Positions 7,642 to 15,937 of a stretch of DNA of 64,000 nt are shown piece by piece. Both the position numbers and the translations under genes were made by a program. Every line of letters begins with the position of its first letter. Position 1 is the stretch's first letter. Source of the DNA: JAGNKE01 sp964583335 (GTDB lineage Bacteria; Pseudomonadota; Alphaproteobacteria; Micavibrionales; Micavibrionaceae). Below the pieces are notes generated by a model. The model did no database searches, was not told where the DNA came from, and worked only from the letters and a program-made list of their open reading frames with translations. The DNA lies in the NCBI GenBank assembly GCA_964583335.1, contig CAZOVG010000003.1, positions 248,001 to 312,000 on the forward strand. Direction: 5' to 3'.

Positions 7642-8722
7642 CCGGACCGAACATCCCCCGCGCCCGGCTCAAAATCCGCACATACCGCTTCGGCCTGTAG
7701 GACAGCGCCATATGCCCGAGCAAAGCGGCGATCCAAAGATACGCCAGAACATATTGCGGAACCCCCGCAAGGATGCCCAGATATCCGAACGCGCCCATCC
7801 CCGAGACGATCAGCAAAATCGCCGCCGTCGTCTGCCCCGGCGTAAACCCGGCATCGAGAAAATGATGATGCAGATGCCCCCGGTCCGCGCTAAACGGGTG
7901 CTTGCCCTCCTTCACCCGGCGATAGAATTGCGCGCACTCGTCGAACACGGGCAAGCCGATGATCCACGCCACGGAAATCGGCACCATAACGGGCGCCCGG
8001 TAATCCGCCATCTTGATCGCATACCACCCCATCAGCAAACCAAGGCATAAACTCCCGGAATCGCCCAGAAAAACGGCGGCCCTCTTGCGCAAGGGCGTGC
8101 GCATGTTATGCGCCAGAAACCCCAGCAACGCCCCGGCAAAGATCATCAGTCCCGGCAGCAAAACAAGATTGTCCTTCAACACGCACGCCAGTATGAACCA
8201 GAAAAACGCCAGAAAACCAATCCCGCCCGCCAAGCCGTCCACCCCGTCGATCAAATTCATGCCATTGATGAACAGCACCATCGCGATGATCGAAAACGGG
8301 ATACCGAAGATATCCAGCCAGACCCCGCCGAACCCGAACAGGTTGCCCAGCGTAGCAATCTGCGCGCCGCCGGGAATGACCACCACACACGCCGCCACGA
8401 CCTGCGCTCCGAACTTGATCCACGGCTTGATGGGCCGATAATCGTCCGCCGCCCCAACGGCAAGCAGCAGCGCCAGAGCCTGCAACAAGGGCCAGTGCCC
8501 CCCGCCCGCGAAACCGGAAAAGACGAAAACGGCGGCGAAAGCCGGAACGATGACCAGCCCGCCGATCGGCGGCACGGCGCGGTCGTGAATCTTGCGCCCG
8601 CCCGGCGCGTCGATGAAGCCCGAGCGCGAAGCCAGACGGATGGCCGGAACCATCCCGACCGCGACAAGGACGAAAGCAACAGAAGCCGCAATTAACGAAG
8701 AATAAAAAATGGTGTCGCCCAT
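7622..8722 (-). CDS. Undecaprenyl-phosphate GlcNAc-1-phosphate transferase (WecA/TagO family)
   Basis: This integral membrane enzyme of 366 residues transfers a sugar-1-phosphate, usually GlcNAc-1-P, from UDP-sugar to undecaprenyl phosphate at the inner membrane, the first step of O-antigen, teichoic acid or capsule-type glycan assembly. Family signatures are clear: a DDYRPI catalytic Asp pair, NGMNLIDGVDGLAGG, FLGDSGSLCLG, and a cytoplasmic DRGHLHHHFLDAGF His loop. About ten membrane segments fit the usual topology. A GGGG-containing ribosome-binding site precedes the ATG. No other glycan genes are adjacent, so the exact sugar and pathway stay open. Confidence 0.88.
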   Translation of the reverse strand: MGDTIFYSSLIAASVAFVLVAVGMVPAIRLASRSGFIDAPGGRKIHDRAVPPIGGLVIVPAFAAVFVFSGFAGGGHWPLLQALALLLAVGAADDYRPIKPWIKFGAQVVAACVVVIPGGAQIATLGNLFGFGGVWLDIFGIPFSIIAMVLFINGMNLIDGVDGLAGGIGFLAFFWFILACVLKDNLVLLPGLMIFAGALLGFLAHNMRTPLRKRAAVFLGDSGSLCLGLLMGWYAIKMADYRAPVMVPISVAWIIGLPVFDECAQFYRRVKEGKHPFSADRGHLHHHFLDAGFTPGQTTAAILLIVSGMGAFGYLGILAGVPQYVLAYLWIAALLGHMALSYRPKRYVRILSRARGMFGPANSGAP

Positions 8723-8832
8723 CCCCGGTCCAAAACAAGCCTTTAAGGTTTTTGGCGGAGGAAGGTTAGCACAGGAAGAAAGGTCTCGAGTGTTTAAAGT
8801 TTGCAGGATAAGGATTTAATCCAAAGCCAATA

Positions 8833-8857
8833 GCTCCGGATACGGACGATCCGGAGC
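8833..8857 (-). terminator. Hairpin downstream of the Flp pilin gene
   Basis: GCTCCGGAT (8833-8841) and ATCCGGAGC (8849-8857) form a perfect 9-bp stem with a 7-base loop, 20 bases after the pilin stop. The following minus-strand sequence is only weakly T-rich, so it may be a terminator or an mRNA-stabilising 3' structure. Confidence 0.45.
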
Positions 8858-8877
8858 CAAAACGCCAAAAAATCTCT

Positions 8878-9045
8878 CTAGGATGTAAACAGGCCGATGA
8901 AGCCCTCGTAAAGGGCCGTGACGTCCTCCCCGATCAGGTAAACCGTAACGACAATCGCTATGGAAATCCCCGTACCGATAAGGCTGTACTCGATGGCGGT
9001 CCCGCCATCGTCCCGGCGCAAATAATCATGGATCAGATCACGCAT
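8878..9045 (-). CDS. Flp-family type IVb pilin (orphan)
   Basis: This 55-residue small protein has the hallmark of Flp/Tad pilins: a short charged leader (MRDLIHDYLRRDDGG), then TAIEYSLIGTGISIAIVVTV with the conserved Glu-Tyr pair at the start of a hydrophobic helix. The prepilin-peptidase site should lie before the hydrophobic stretch, after Gly14-Gly15. The ATG at 9045 is in frame to a TAG at 8878. No tad/cpa assembly genes (ATPase, secretin, prepilin peptidase) are in the window, so it must rely on machinery elsewhere or have another role. Downstream it ends in a strong hairpin. Confidence 0.85.
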   Translation of the reverse strand: MRDLIHDYLRRDDGGTAIEYSLIGTGISIAIVVTVYLIGEDVTALYEGFIGLFTS

Positions 9046-9142
9046 GTCATGGTCCGTTGTTATAATACGTCAAGTTAATGATGCCGGGAAAAGAGTAAGA
9101 TTTCGTAAAGAATTTCTAATGCGCTGATATTAAAAGAAAAAT

Positions 9143-10183
9143 CTAGACCGCGAACCGCCCCGGAGAGAGCGCCCCCATCAACTCGCCAGAAAGCGCGTAC
9201 CCCGCCTTGCCGCCCGTCAGAAGCTGGGCCAGAAGCTGCGCGGCGCGCAGTGAACTCAGAATCCCGTGCGAACCGTGCGCGGTGGAGATATAGAGCCTGC
9301 GCCCCGGATCAAGCGCCCCCACGACGGGGAAATTGTCCGGCGCGGTGGTGCGTACCGCCGCGCGCTGCCCTTCGACCGTATGCAGCCCACGGAACGCGTG
9401 CACGTGGTCGTGCAGCTTGAGGATATTATCAAGGTCGTCCTGCCCGATAATCTCGCTGTGGTCCAGCCAGCGCTGGAAGGTCGAGCCGACGCAATGCACC
9501 CCGTTAATCACCGGCGTGACGTAGCCGCCATAACCGACCGTGCAGCGCAGCTTCGCGGAGTCCGCGCTCGCCTCGATATACGTGATCTGCCCCCGCACGG
9601 GCTTGAGCGGCAGATGCGCGGCCTCCGGGAACTTCACCAGCCCCATCCCGCCCGTCAGGACGAGCGCGTCGGCCTCAATCGCGGAAAGGTCCGTCACAGG
9701 ATGATTGAGATGCACCTCAACGCCTTGCGCATAGGCCTCGCAGAGCTTGCGCGGCGAGACGGTGCCGGACCGGGCCAGATAAAGCGCCGGGAACTCCAGC
9801 GCCACGCCCGCGACCTCCGACGCCTCCGGAGCGCTGAGCATCCGCATCTCGTCCGCGCCCCAGCCCCAGCTGTGGACGGTTTGCGGGAACCGCTTGGCCT
9901 TTTTATCGTCATTCACCAGATGCAGCGCCCCGCAGGGGTTCCACTCGATGCCCGGGAGGGTCTCGAAGAGTTTAAGCGCCTCGAAGAACGCGGCGGCGTA
10001 GAATTCCTGCTCCGGCCCGCGCCCGGCGGTGAAGCGCGGGTTATACAACCCCACGGAATTGCCCGACGCCGCCGGAGCCAACGTATCGGCGGCCTCATAG
10101 ATCACAGGCTCCAGCCCGTGAAGCTTAAAGATGTAGGCACAAGCCGTACCCGCCAGCCCGCCGCCCAGTATCGCGACTCTCAT
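9143..10183 (-). CDS. mnmC: FAD-dependent cmnm5(s2)U34 tRNA oxidoreductase (MnmC2-like)
   Basis: A 346-residue DAO-type flavoprotein. The N-terminus has the Rossmann motif VAILGGGLAGTACAYIF and a following Glu for the FAD ribose; SGNSVGLYNPRF and a C-terminal HGSHGI segment are typical of the MnmC oxidase domain. It removes the carboxymethyl group from cmnm5(s2)U34 of tRNA so the partner methyltransferase can form mnm5(s2)U. In E. coli the two activities are fused; here they are separate genes overlapping by four bases (ATGA), with the methyltransferase first. The pairing makes the function call much stronger than homology to generic oxidases would. Confidence 0.8.
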   Translation of the reverse strand: MRVAILGGGLAGTACAYIFKLHGLEPVIYEAADTLAPAASGNSVGLYNPRFTAGRGPEQEFYAAAFFEALKLFETLPGIEWNPCGALHLVNDDKKAKRFPQTVHSWGWGADEMRMLSAPEASEVAGVALEFPALYLARSGTVSPRKLCEAYAQGVEVHLNHPVTDLSAIEADALVLTGGMGLVKFPEAAHLPLKPVRGQITYIEASADSAKLRCTVGYGGYVTPVINGVHCVGSTFQRWLDHSEIIGQDDLDNILKLHDHVHAFRGLHTVEGQRAAVRTTAPDNFPVVGALDPGRRLYISTAHGSHGILSSLRAAQLLAQLLTGGKAGYALSGELMGALSPGRFAV

Positions 10184-10872
10184 CCGCCCTTATGTCCTGA
10201 ATAAACTCCGGCCAGCATATCACGCTTGCGTCCAAAACCCTTGATTTTGGTCACTTCGAACCCCGCGCTCTGCAAGCCCCGGCGCACCTCGCCCGCCGCC
10301 GTAAAGGTCGCGAAGGTCGTTCCCGCATGGCTCAGCCGGGCCATCTGCGCGAACACCGTTTCCGTCCACATCTCCGGGTTGGTGGCGGGCCTGAACCCGT
10401 CCAGAAACCAGGCATCCACATCAAGATTAAGCTTCGGCAGAACCTCGTTCACATCACCGATATGCAGCGTCAGGCGCACATCCTCCGCCACGTCGATGAC
10501 GTGAGCGCCCGTCTTGGGCACCGGATAGAGGTCGCAGAAGATCGGAAGGCAGTCACCCAACTCATCCGCCCAGACGGACAGGACATCCTTTATGAAACCG
10601 CTATTGACCGGGTATTTCTCCACCGAGATAAATTCAAGACGCCTCGGATTGTTATGGATGCGGAAGCTGTTCCAGAACTGCCACGCCGCCAGAAAATTCA
10701 GGCCCGTGCCGAACCCCGTCTCCGCGATGGTGAAATTTCCCCTGAAATCCTTGTCGCCCCAACGGACGGGCAGATCGTTGCCCTCGATAAAGACATGCCG
10801 GCTTTCCGCCAGCCCGTCCTCTGCGGAAAAATACACGTCGTCAAACCGCTCCGACCTTGGCACCGTGCTCAT
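10180..10872 (-). CDS. mnmD: tRNA (5-methylaminomethyl-2-thiouridine)-methyltransferase (MnmD-like)
   Basis: A 230-residue SAM-dependent methyltransferase of the family found as the N-terminal half of E. coli MnmC. Visible features are ETGFGTGLNFLAAWQ (SAM-binding loop), RLEFISVEKYP and the DAWFLDGFRPATNPEMW catalytic region. It completes the mnm5(s2)U34 wobble modification using the product of the overlapping FAD oxidase. The start overlaps nothing upstream and has a GGAG ribosome-binding site before the ATG at 10872. It is divergent from the oligopeptidase gene, 54 bases away. Confidence 0.88.
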   Translation of the reverse strand: MSTVPRSERFDDVYFSAEDGLAESRHVFIEGNDLPVRWGDKDFRGNFTIAETGFGTGLNFLAAWQFWNSFRIHNNPRRLEFISVEKYPVNSGFIKDVLSVWADELGDCLPIFCDLYPVPKTGAHVIDVAEDVRLTLHIGDVNEVLPKLNLDVDAWFLDGFRPATNPEMWTETVFAQMARLSHAGTTFATFTAAGEVRRGLQSAGFEVTKIKGFGRKRDMLAGVYSGHKGG

Positions 10873-10926
10873 TTTGCTCCATATTTCTTATGACTAGAGT
10901 GTTTGTAACCCGAAAGGTTTTACCAT

Positions 10927-12981
10927 ATGTCTGCCAATCCGCTGCTAGAAAAATCGCCCCTCCCCAACCAGGCCCCTCCGTTCGACCGCATCCGGACAGA
11001 ACATTACATGCCCGGCCTGAAGGCGGCGATCGAGGAGGCGGAAAGAAACATCAAAAAAATAAAGAATAACAAGGCCGAGCCGGATTTCGAGAATACGCTG
11101 GTCGCGCTGGAATGCGCCTCCGAGACGCTCGATCAGGTCTCTTCGGCCTTTTATAACCAGCTCTCCGCCATGGGCGGCGACGATCTGCACGCGCTGGCCG
11201 CCGAGATGGGGCCGCTGGGCGCGAAATTCTCCAATGACGTGCTGCTGGACGCCAAGCTGTTCAAGCGCGTCAAGGCGGTTTACGACAAACGCGACACGCT
11301 CAAGCTCACGGCCGAGCAGAAAACCATGCTGGAGGACACCTATAAGGGCTTTGTGCGCGGCGGCGCGGGACTGAGCAAAAAGAAGAAAACCCGCCTGCGC
11401 GAGATTTCCGAGCGGCTTTCGACCCTCTCCCCCGCCTTCATGCAGAACACGGTGAAATCGGCGGAGGCGTTCGAACTGATTATCGACAATCAAAAAGACC
11501 TCTCCGGCCTGCCCGACAGCGCCATCGAGAGCGCCGCCCACGCGGCGGAGGAAAAGGGCTATAAGGGCAAGTGGCTGTTTACCCTCGATTACCCCAGCTT
11601 CGGCCCGTTCCTGCAATATGCCGACAACCGCGCCCTGCGCGAAAAAATCTGGCGGGCCAACGCCTCACGCGCGTGGAAGGACCAGTATGACAACTGCGCC
11701 AACATCCTCGAAACCGTAAAGCTGAAAAAGGAACGCGCGAAGCTGCTGGGCTATAAGACCCACGCGCATTACGTGCTTGAGGAACGCATGGCGAAATCGC
11801 CCGAGGAGGTCATGAACTTCCTCAAGACCCTGAAGAAGGCCTATAAGCCCGCCGCGAAAAAGGATCTCGCGAAGCTTAAGAAATTTGCTGAAAAGGAACA
11901 CGGGCTGAACGAACTCATGCCGTGGGATGTCGGCTATTACGCTGAAAAACTCCGCAAGAAACTCTTCGATTTCACGTCCGAGGATTTCCGCCCGTATCTC
12001 CCGCTCGAAAAGGTCCTCGCGGGCTGCTTCGATCATTTCAGCAAGCTCTTCGGCATCAAATTCGAAAAGGCCGACGGCAAATACCCCGTCTGGCACAAGG
12101 ACGTTCAGGTCTTCAACGTGGTGAACAGAAACGACGGCGCGTTCGTCGGCACGTTTTACGCCGACTTCCACCCCCGCACCGGCAAAAATCAGGGCGCGTG
12201 GATGACGACCTACCGCAATCAGGGCCTCTGGCGCGGGAAGGTGGAGCGGCCGCTGGTCGCCATCGTCTGCAACTTCACCAAGCCGACGAACGACAAGCCT
12301 TCCCTGCTGACCCACGGCGAGGTCACGACGCTGTACCACGAAATGGGCCACGCGCTGCACGGCCTGCTCTCCAACGTCACCTACCGCGCGGTCGCGGGCA
12401 CGAACGTCCGCTGGGACTTTGTGGAGCTGCCCTCCCAGCTTCAGGAGAACTGGTGCTATGAGAAATCCGTGCTGGACACCTTCGCCGAACATTACCAGAC
12501 CGGCGAGAAAATCCCCGCCAAGCTGGTGGAGAAATTGAATAAGGCCCAGAATTTCATGGTCGGCTGGGGCGGCTTGCGCCAGATCGGCCTCGCGCAGCTC
12601 GACATGGCGTGGCACAGCAAAAACCCCGATAAAATCACCGACGTAGAAAGCTTCGAGGACGCCGCGATGAAGGATTGCGCCCTCTTCCCGCGCCTCGCCG
12701 GGCCGGTCTCGACCTCCTTCGGCCATATTTTCGCCGGGGGCTATTCGGCGGGGTATTACAGCTATAAATGGGCCGAAGTGCTCGACGCCGACACCTACGA
12801 GCTGTTTAAGGAAAAGGGCCTGTACGACAGCAAAAGCGCGCAAGCCTACCGTGAATTGCTGGCCAAGGGCGGCTCCGAAGACCCGGCGGTTTTGTACCGC
12901 GACTTCCGCGGCCGCGACGCCGACCCCGACGCGCTCTTGCGCCGGGAGGGATTGCTGAAGGCGGAGAAGAAGGCGGCTTGA
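10927..12981 (+). CDS. M3-family zinc oligopeptidase / peptidyl-dipeptidase (Dcp-like)
   Basis: This 684-residue metallopeptidase is close to the normal size for Dcp and oligopeptidase A. The zinc site HEMGHALHG starts at His471, with Glu472 and His475; the third ligand should be a Glu about 25 residues on, in the ELPSQLQENW segment. The N-terminal helical region (PPFDRIRTEHYMPGLKAAI) and the C-terminal SFGHIFAGGYSAGYYSYKWAE block are characteristic of the Dcp/OpdA group. No signal peptide is present, so it is probably cytosolic, degrading small peptides. The ATG at 10927 has an AAAGG site upstream. Confidence 0.9.
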   Translation: MSANPLLEKSPLPNQAPPFDRIRTEHYMPGLKAAIEEAERNIKKIKNNKAEPDFENTLVALECASETLDQVSSAFYNQLSAMGGDDLHALAAEMGPLGAKFSNDVLLDAKLFKRVKAVYDKRDTLKLTAEQKTMLEDTYKGFVRGGAGLSKKKKTRLREISERLSTLSPAFMQNTVKSAEAFELIIDNQKDLSGLPDSAIESAAHAAEEKGYKGKWLFTLDYPSFGPFLQYADNRALREKIWRANASRAWKDQYDNCANILETVKLKKERAKLLGYKTHAHYVLEERMAKSPEEVMNFLKTLKKAYKPAAKKDLAKLKKFAEKEHGLNELMPWDVGYYAEKLRKKLFDFTSEDFRPYLPLEKVLAGCFDHFSKLFGIKFEKADGKYPVWHKDVQVFNVVNRNDGAFVGTFYADFHPRTGKNQGAWMTTYRNQGLWRGKVERPLVAIVCNFTKPTNDKPSLLTHGEVTTLYHEMGHALHGLLSNVTYRAVAGTNVRWDFVELPSQLQENWCYEKSVLDTFAEHYQTGEKIPAKLVEKLNKAQNFMVGWGGLRQIGLAQLDMAWHSKNPDKITDVESFEDAAMKDCALFPRLAGPVSTSFGHIFAGGYSAGYYSYKWAEVLDADTYELFKEKGLYDSKSAQAYRELLAKGGSEDPAVLYRDFRGRDADPDALLRREGLLKAEKKAA

Positions 12982-12982
12982 T

Positions 12983-13477
12983 GTGAAAAAAATATTTTTT
13001 TTAATTTTGTGCAGCCTGATTTTTTCAGCCTGCTCAATCAGAAAATTTTATATCGATGTAACCCTTGAAAACGGACAAGTTACATTCAGGAATTTTTATT
13101 CCGGCATTTATGAAAGTTTTTCTTTTAAAAGAAAGGATAAAAATAATTTTTATCTTCAAGAGCTTAGTGTATGCGCATCTGACGGTGACCGTTGCAAAGA
13201 TATATGGCGGGTTAAGTACACGGGTAAACTTCTGGGAATTAAATTAACGGATTATGTAACGCTTCCTGAAGAGATTACTTATGGCGAAAACATTCAAGGC
13301 CTTGCCACGGACATAAAACCAAAAGAATTGCCGCTAGATACCGACATTATAGTTTGGATGAAAGTAAGAATAGAAGACCCTTCAGGAGAAGATACTATTA
13401 TTCCTGGTCGTGGGGTTTTCAAAATTTTGGAAAAAAATGGGCAATTAATTTTGGCTGATCCTTATGATTTCCAATGA
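12983..13477 (+). CDS. Small lipoprotein of unknown function
   Basis: A GTG start directly follows the peptidase stop by one base, with AGAAGG at proper distance. The N-terminus MKKIFFLILCSLIFSAC is a lipoprotein signal with Cys17 as the lipid site. The rest is beta-rich and unrecognised. The coding sequence is far more A+T-rich than the neighbours, suggesting recent acquisition. It overlaps the next gene by 14 bases. 164 residues. Confidence 0.65.
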   Translation: MKKIFFLILCSLIFSACSIRKFYIDVTLENGQVTFRNFYSGIYESFSFKRKDKNNFYLQELSVCASDGDRCKDIWRVKYTGKLLGIKLTDYVTLPEEITYGENIQGLATDIKPKELPLDTDIIVWMKVRIEDPSGEDTIIPGRGVFKILEKNGQLILADPYDFQ

Positions 13478-13727
13478 ATCTACCCCACGCATCCAGCCCG
13501 GCGATATTTACGAGGATTGCGCCTATCATCCCTGCTTATGTTTTGGGATAGGCGAGGAAGACGGCGACATCACGGTGTGGGGTATCTCGCTAATCGACGG
13601 CCCCCAGCCCCGCTCGTGCTCCCTGAACCATTGCGGCGTAAGCAAGATGACACTGGAAGACGCATGGAGGCGCAAAATTGATTTTGCCGAGGCGCGTTTT
13701 AAAATTCCAAACGAGACTGAAAGATAG
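13464..13727 (+). CDS. Small Cys-containing protein of unknown function
   Basis: An 87-residue soluble protein starting inside the 3' end of the preceding lipoprotein gene (14-base overlap). It has five cysteines in PGDIYEDCAYHPCLCFGIG and PRSCSLNHCGVS, which might form a metal site or disulfides, and a central DITVWGISLIDG beta segment. No family recognised. Codon use returns to the G+C-rich backbone type. Confidence 0.6.
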   Translation: MISNESTPRIQPGDIYEDCAYHPCLCFGIGEEDGDITVWGISLIDGPQPRSCSLNHCGVSKMTLEDAWRRKIDFAEARFKIPNETER

Positions 13728-13728
13728 C

Positions 13729-14307
13729 TTAGTTTTTCTGTTCCATGTAATCAGGCGACAACGGCAAGCCCGCTTTAATCATAAACGCATTCAACCCGCT
13801 ATAATCTCTGTGCGTTCCAAGTTTTGTTATATATTTGCCGTCTTTGTAAATAGCCAAGCCTGCGCATTCAAAACATAACAAATAATCAAAGCGGTGCTTT
13901 TCGGTATTGACCGTAAGCGCATGACGCGGCTCGAAACACGCACCAAGGCTCATCTGGTTCACGATACTACTCTCAAAAGCCGCTGTTACATCTTGGGCTA
14001 GATTCCCGTCGAGCTTTTTCTCAGCAATAATTGGGTGTCCGTGTATTTTTTCTTCATAACCAGCACCGCGCGGGCTCTGCGGACTAAGACCAATAAGGGT
14101 ATATGCCGTAACGGTCTTGGCCTCGGATAACGCCTTGAGAGCTTCATCTTCCTTAGCGCACATTTCCTCTGTCTTGCAGAAGGAGCACTCTTCTCCATTT
14201 TTTGCGCTAACCTGACATTTATAGGGCTTTAAGCCCTTGTCGCCCGCAACGGCGGGGCCACCGAGCAAAACCAGCGCGGCGCAAACCATAAGACCATAAA
14301 TTTTCAT
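13729..14307 (-). CDS. Exported Cys-rich protein of unknown function
   Basis: A 192-residue protein with a clear signal peptide (MKIYGLMVCAALVLLGGPAVAG). The mature N-terminus carries a cysteine cluster (CQVSAKNGEECSFCKTEEMC), and two further cysteines lie in LLCFECAGLAIY, so it is probably a disulfide- or metal-stabilised periplasmic protein. The ATG at 14307 places the signal peptide correctly; the longer form adds five non-hydrophobic residues. It converges with the 87-residue gene, one base apart. Confidence 0.65.
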   Translation of the reverse strand: MKIYGLMVCAALVLLGGPAVAGDKGLKPYKCQVSAKNGEECSFCKTEEMCAKEDEALKALSEAKTVTAYTLIGLSPQSPRGAGYEEKIHGHPIIAEKKLDGNLAQDVTAAFESSIVNQMSLGACFEPRHALTVNTEKHRFDYLLCFECAGLAIYKDGKYITKLGTHRDYSGLNAFMIKAGLPLSPDYMEQKN

Positions 14308-14362
14308 GGAACGAACCCTCATACCCTCATTTTGACCACGCGCCTGACTAGGCTGTCAATTT

Positions 14363-14391
14363 TTGCCAAAACGCACGCCGTGCGCTATAAT
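14363..14391 (+). promoter_or_regulatory. Strong sigma-70-like promoter directly facing a terminator
   Basis: TTGCCA (14363-14368) and a perfect TATAAT (14386-14391) are exactly 17 bases apart. Transcription from about 14398 would run straight into the hairpin plus T-tract at 14404-14423. No plus-strand gene follows for 1.5 kb. Confidence 0.5.
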
Positions 14392-14403
14392 CACAGCATC
14401 AAC

Positions 14404-14423
14404 AGGCGCAGTGCGCCTTTTTT
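14404..14423 (+). terminator. Rho-independent terminator a few bases after a promoter
   Basis: AGGCG, CAGTG loop, CGCCT (the stem can extend to 7 bp with a single-base loop), followed by a T-tract at 14418-14424. The orientation is plus strand. No gene ends just upstream on that strand. Confidence 0.55.
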
Positions 14424-14439
14424 TATGACTATGGTGTAG

Positions 14440-14562
14440 ACTAAGTCCACTCCGTCACCCGGAGCGCAAGCGGTCAACCCACCAACGCGAGCGGACTTAG
14501 CCCACCCGCGTTCCAGCAATTTCAAAGATTTATCAAAAAACAGCGGGGCCACCGGACTAAGT
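14440..14562. repeat. Three copies of an 8-bp inverted/direct repeat (CTAAGTCC)
   Basis: CTAAGTCC occurs at 14440-14447 and 14555-14562, with its exact complement GGACTTAG at 14493-14500; each is followed by or faces a C-rich CCAC-type flank. Together with the promoter and terminator they fill the non-coding gap between 14308 and 14598. They could fold into alternative stems or be binding sites. Confidence 0.5.
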
Positions 14563-14598
14563 CCACCCCACTGCCCGTCAAAAAACGCGGCGGCTGGA

Positions 14599-14961
14599 TT
14601 ATCTCTTGATCTTGATCCCGTGATCGGGCGCCGCAGCAGTGCATTGTTTTTCCACCGCGCGCTTATACTGCTTCGCGACCGTGTCGGAGGCATTTTTGAA
14701 TTCGTCCAGCTTCTGCTTGTAGATGCCCTTCATTTCATTTCCGCCGCCGCCCACAGCCTTCTCATAGAAGCTCGCAGCCACAAGATAATAATTATCGGTA
14801 TAGTCGGACGGAAGCTTGCCCATGGTCTCTTCGGCCTTGATGGAATAGACGGCCGCACACTCGGTGAGGAATACATAATCCACGGGCTGCGCCCCCGCCT
14901 GCGCCGAAACGGCCTGAGGCACAATCAATAAAGCAGCGGCAGCAAGGATAAGTTTTTTCAT
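14599..14961 (-). CDS. Small exported protein of unknown function
   Basis: A 120-residue protein with a signal peptide (MKKLILAAAALLIVPQAVSAQA) and a helical, charged mature part with two cysteines (FLTECAAVYS and VEKQCTAAAP) that could pair. The ATG at 14961 is chosen because GGAG lies seven bases upstream; the open frame extends further without a plausible site. No family recognised. Confidence 0.7.
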   Translation of the reverse strand: MKKLILAAAALLIVPQAVSAQAGAQPVDYVFLTECAAVYSIKAEETMGKLPSDYTDNYYLVAASFYEKAVGGGGNEMKGIYKQKLDEFKNASDTVAKQYKRAVEKQCTAAAPDHGIKIKR

Positions 14962-15147
14962 GCTAAATCTCCATTCTAGCTTTGGATTCCCGCCTGCCCC
15001 GCAAACGCGCAGCTTACGGACCAGACATCGCATTCGTTTACCCCTTAACTTTAGTTATAGGCCTCTCAAGGATTTTCTTCAAGAAAATCAGGCAAAAACG
15101 CGATGATTTTATGTTAGGGCGGTTTAATTTATGCAAGGCCCGTGCCC

Positions 15148-15813
15148 TTACGGCGGCTCGGCGTCCTGCTCCACCTTCGGGGCGGGGGCGCTCTCGAAGA
15201 CCCAACGGGCGGAGAGCGGGTGTTCGAGCGGGTGGCTCTGCATGAATTTGAGATCGAAATTCACGGCCACGCTGTCTTTGGTATTCCGCCAAAGCCGCCG
15301 GAGCGAGCCGGGCGGCGGCAGGGGCTGGTCGGTATCGGTGAAATAGACGTAATCCGGGTCGGTGATCTTGTGGTTCAGGGTCGTCCCCGGCTCGAAGGGC
15401 TTGAAATCCTCCAGCCACTGCTCCTGATCGGGCGGCGCGTCGTAGAAATAGAGATCGAAGACCAGCAGCCGTCCGCTTGAGGTGGGCACCCGCAGGCCGG
15501 CATGGACGTTGTAAGGGTTGGGCTCGTCGCGCTCGGGGTATTTGGGCTGGCCCTTTTCGTTATAATCGTCGGGTCCAAGGCCGAAGTCCGGCTCCACGGG
15601 GGCGCGGATATTCTTGCCGATCTGGCCGTCCGCGTCGGGCGGAGAGTAGATCCAGATCTTGGCCAGCCCCTCATAGCCGCGCTCGGCCAGAATTTCCCAG
15701 GCCTTGTGCGCCCGCAGGTCACAGCCCCGCTGGCCCCTCTCCGATTTATGGGCGAAGCTCATTTCGCGCAATTCCGCGAATAAATCCAACGCCTCTTCGT
15801 CTGTGGGTCTCAT
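15148..15813 (-). CDS. Protein-glutaminase-like Cys-His-Asp protein
   Basis: A 221-residue protein with no signal peptide. RGCDLRAHKAWEILAERGY (Cys31) closely resembles the catalytic GC-x-ARAH helix of bacterial protein-glutamine glutaminases. Further on come NVHAGLRVP with His104, and a strand ending in LLVFD with Asp120, giving the Cys-His-Asp order of that transglutaminase-like fold. It may deamidate glutamine side chains in a protein target; unlike the secreted Chryseobacterium enzyme it appears cytosolic or exported by another route. I chose ATG 15813 because GGGCAGGA precedes it; upstream residues are Arg/Lys-rich and unlikely to be coding. Function is inference from motif order. Confidence 0.55.
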   Translation of the reverse strand: MRPTDEEALDLFAELREMSFAHKSERGQRGCDLRAHKAWEILAERGYEGLAKIWIYSPPDADGQIGKNIRAPVEPDFGLGPDDYNEKGQPKYPERDEPNPYNVHAGLRVPTSSGRLLVFDLYFYDAPPDQEQWLEDFKPFEPGTTLNHKITDPDYVYFTDTDQPLPPPGSLRRLWRNTKDSVAVNFDLKFMQSHPLEHPLSARWVFESAPAPKVEQDAEPP

Positions 15814-15937
15814 TCCTGCCCCGCCGCCGGACCGCCGCCGGTCCATCAGTTTTTCTTTATGTTTCCTTTGCATTCCGGCGGTTTCTGTGCATAAATACCG
15901 CCCCTAAGCGGACAGATTTTATCAGGAATATGCGGAC

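Noticed and set aside
11665..12843. A 392-residue minus-strand frame inside the oligopeptidase gene
   Set aside because: It is the antisense of a gene with an intact HEMGH site.
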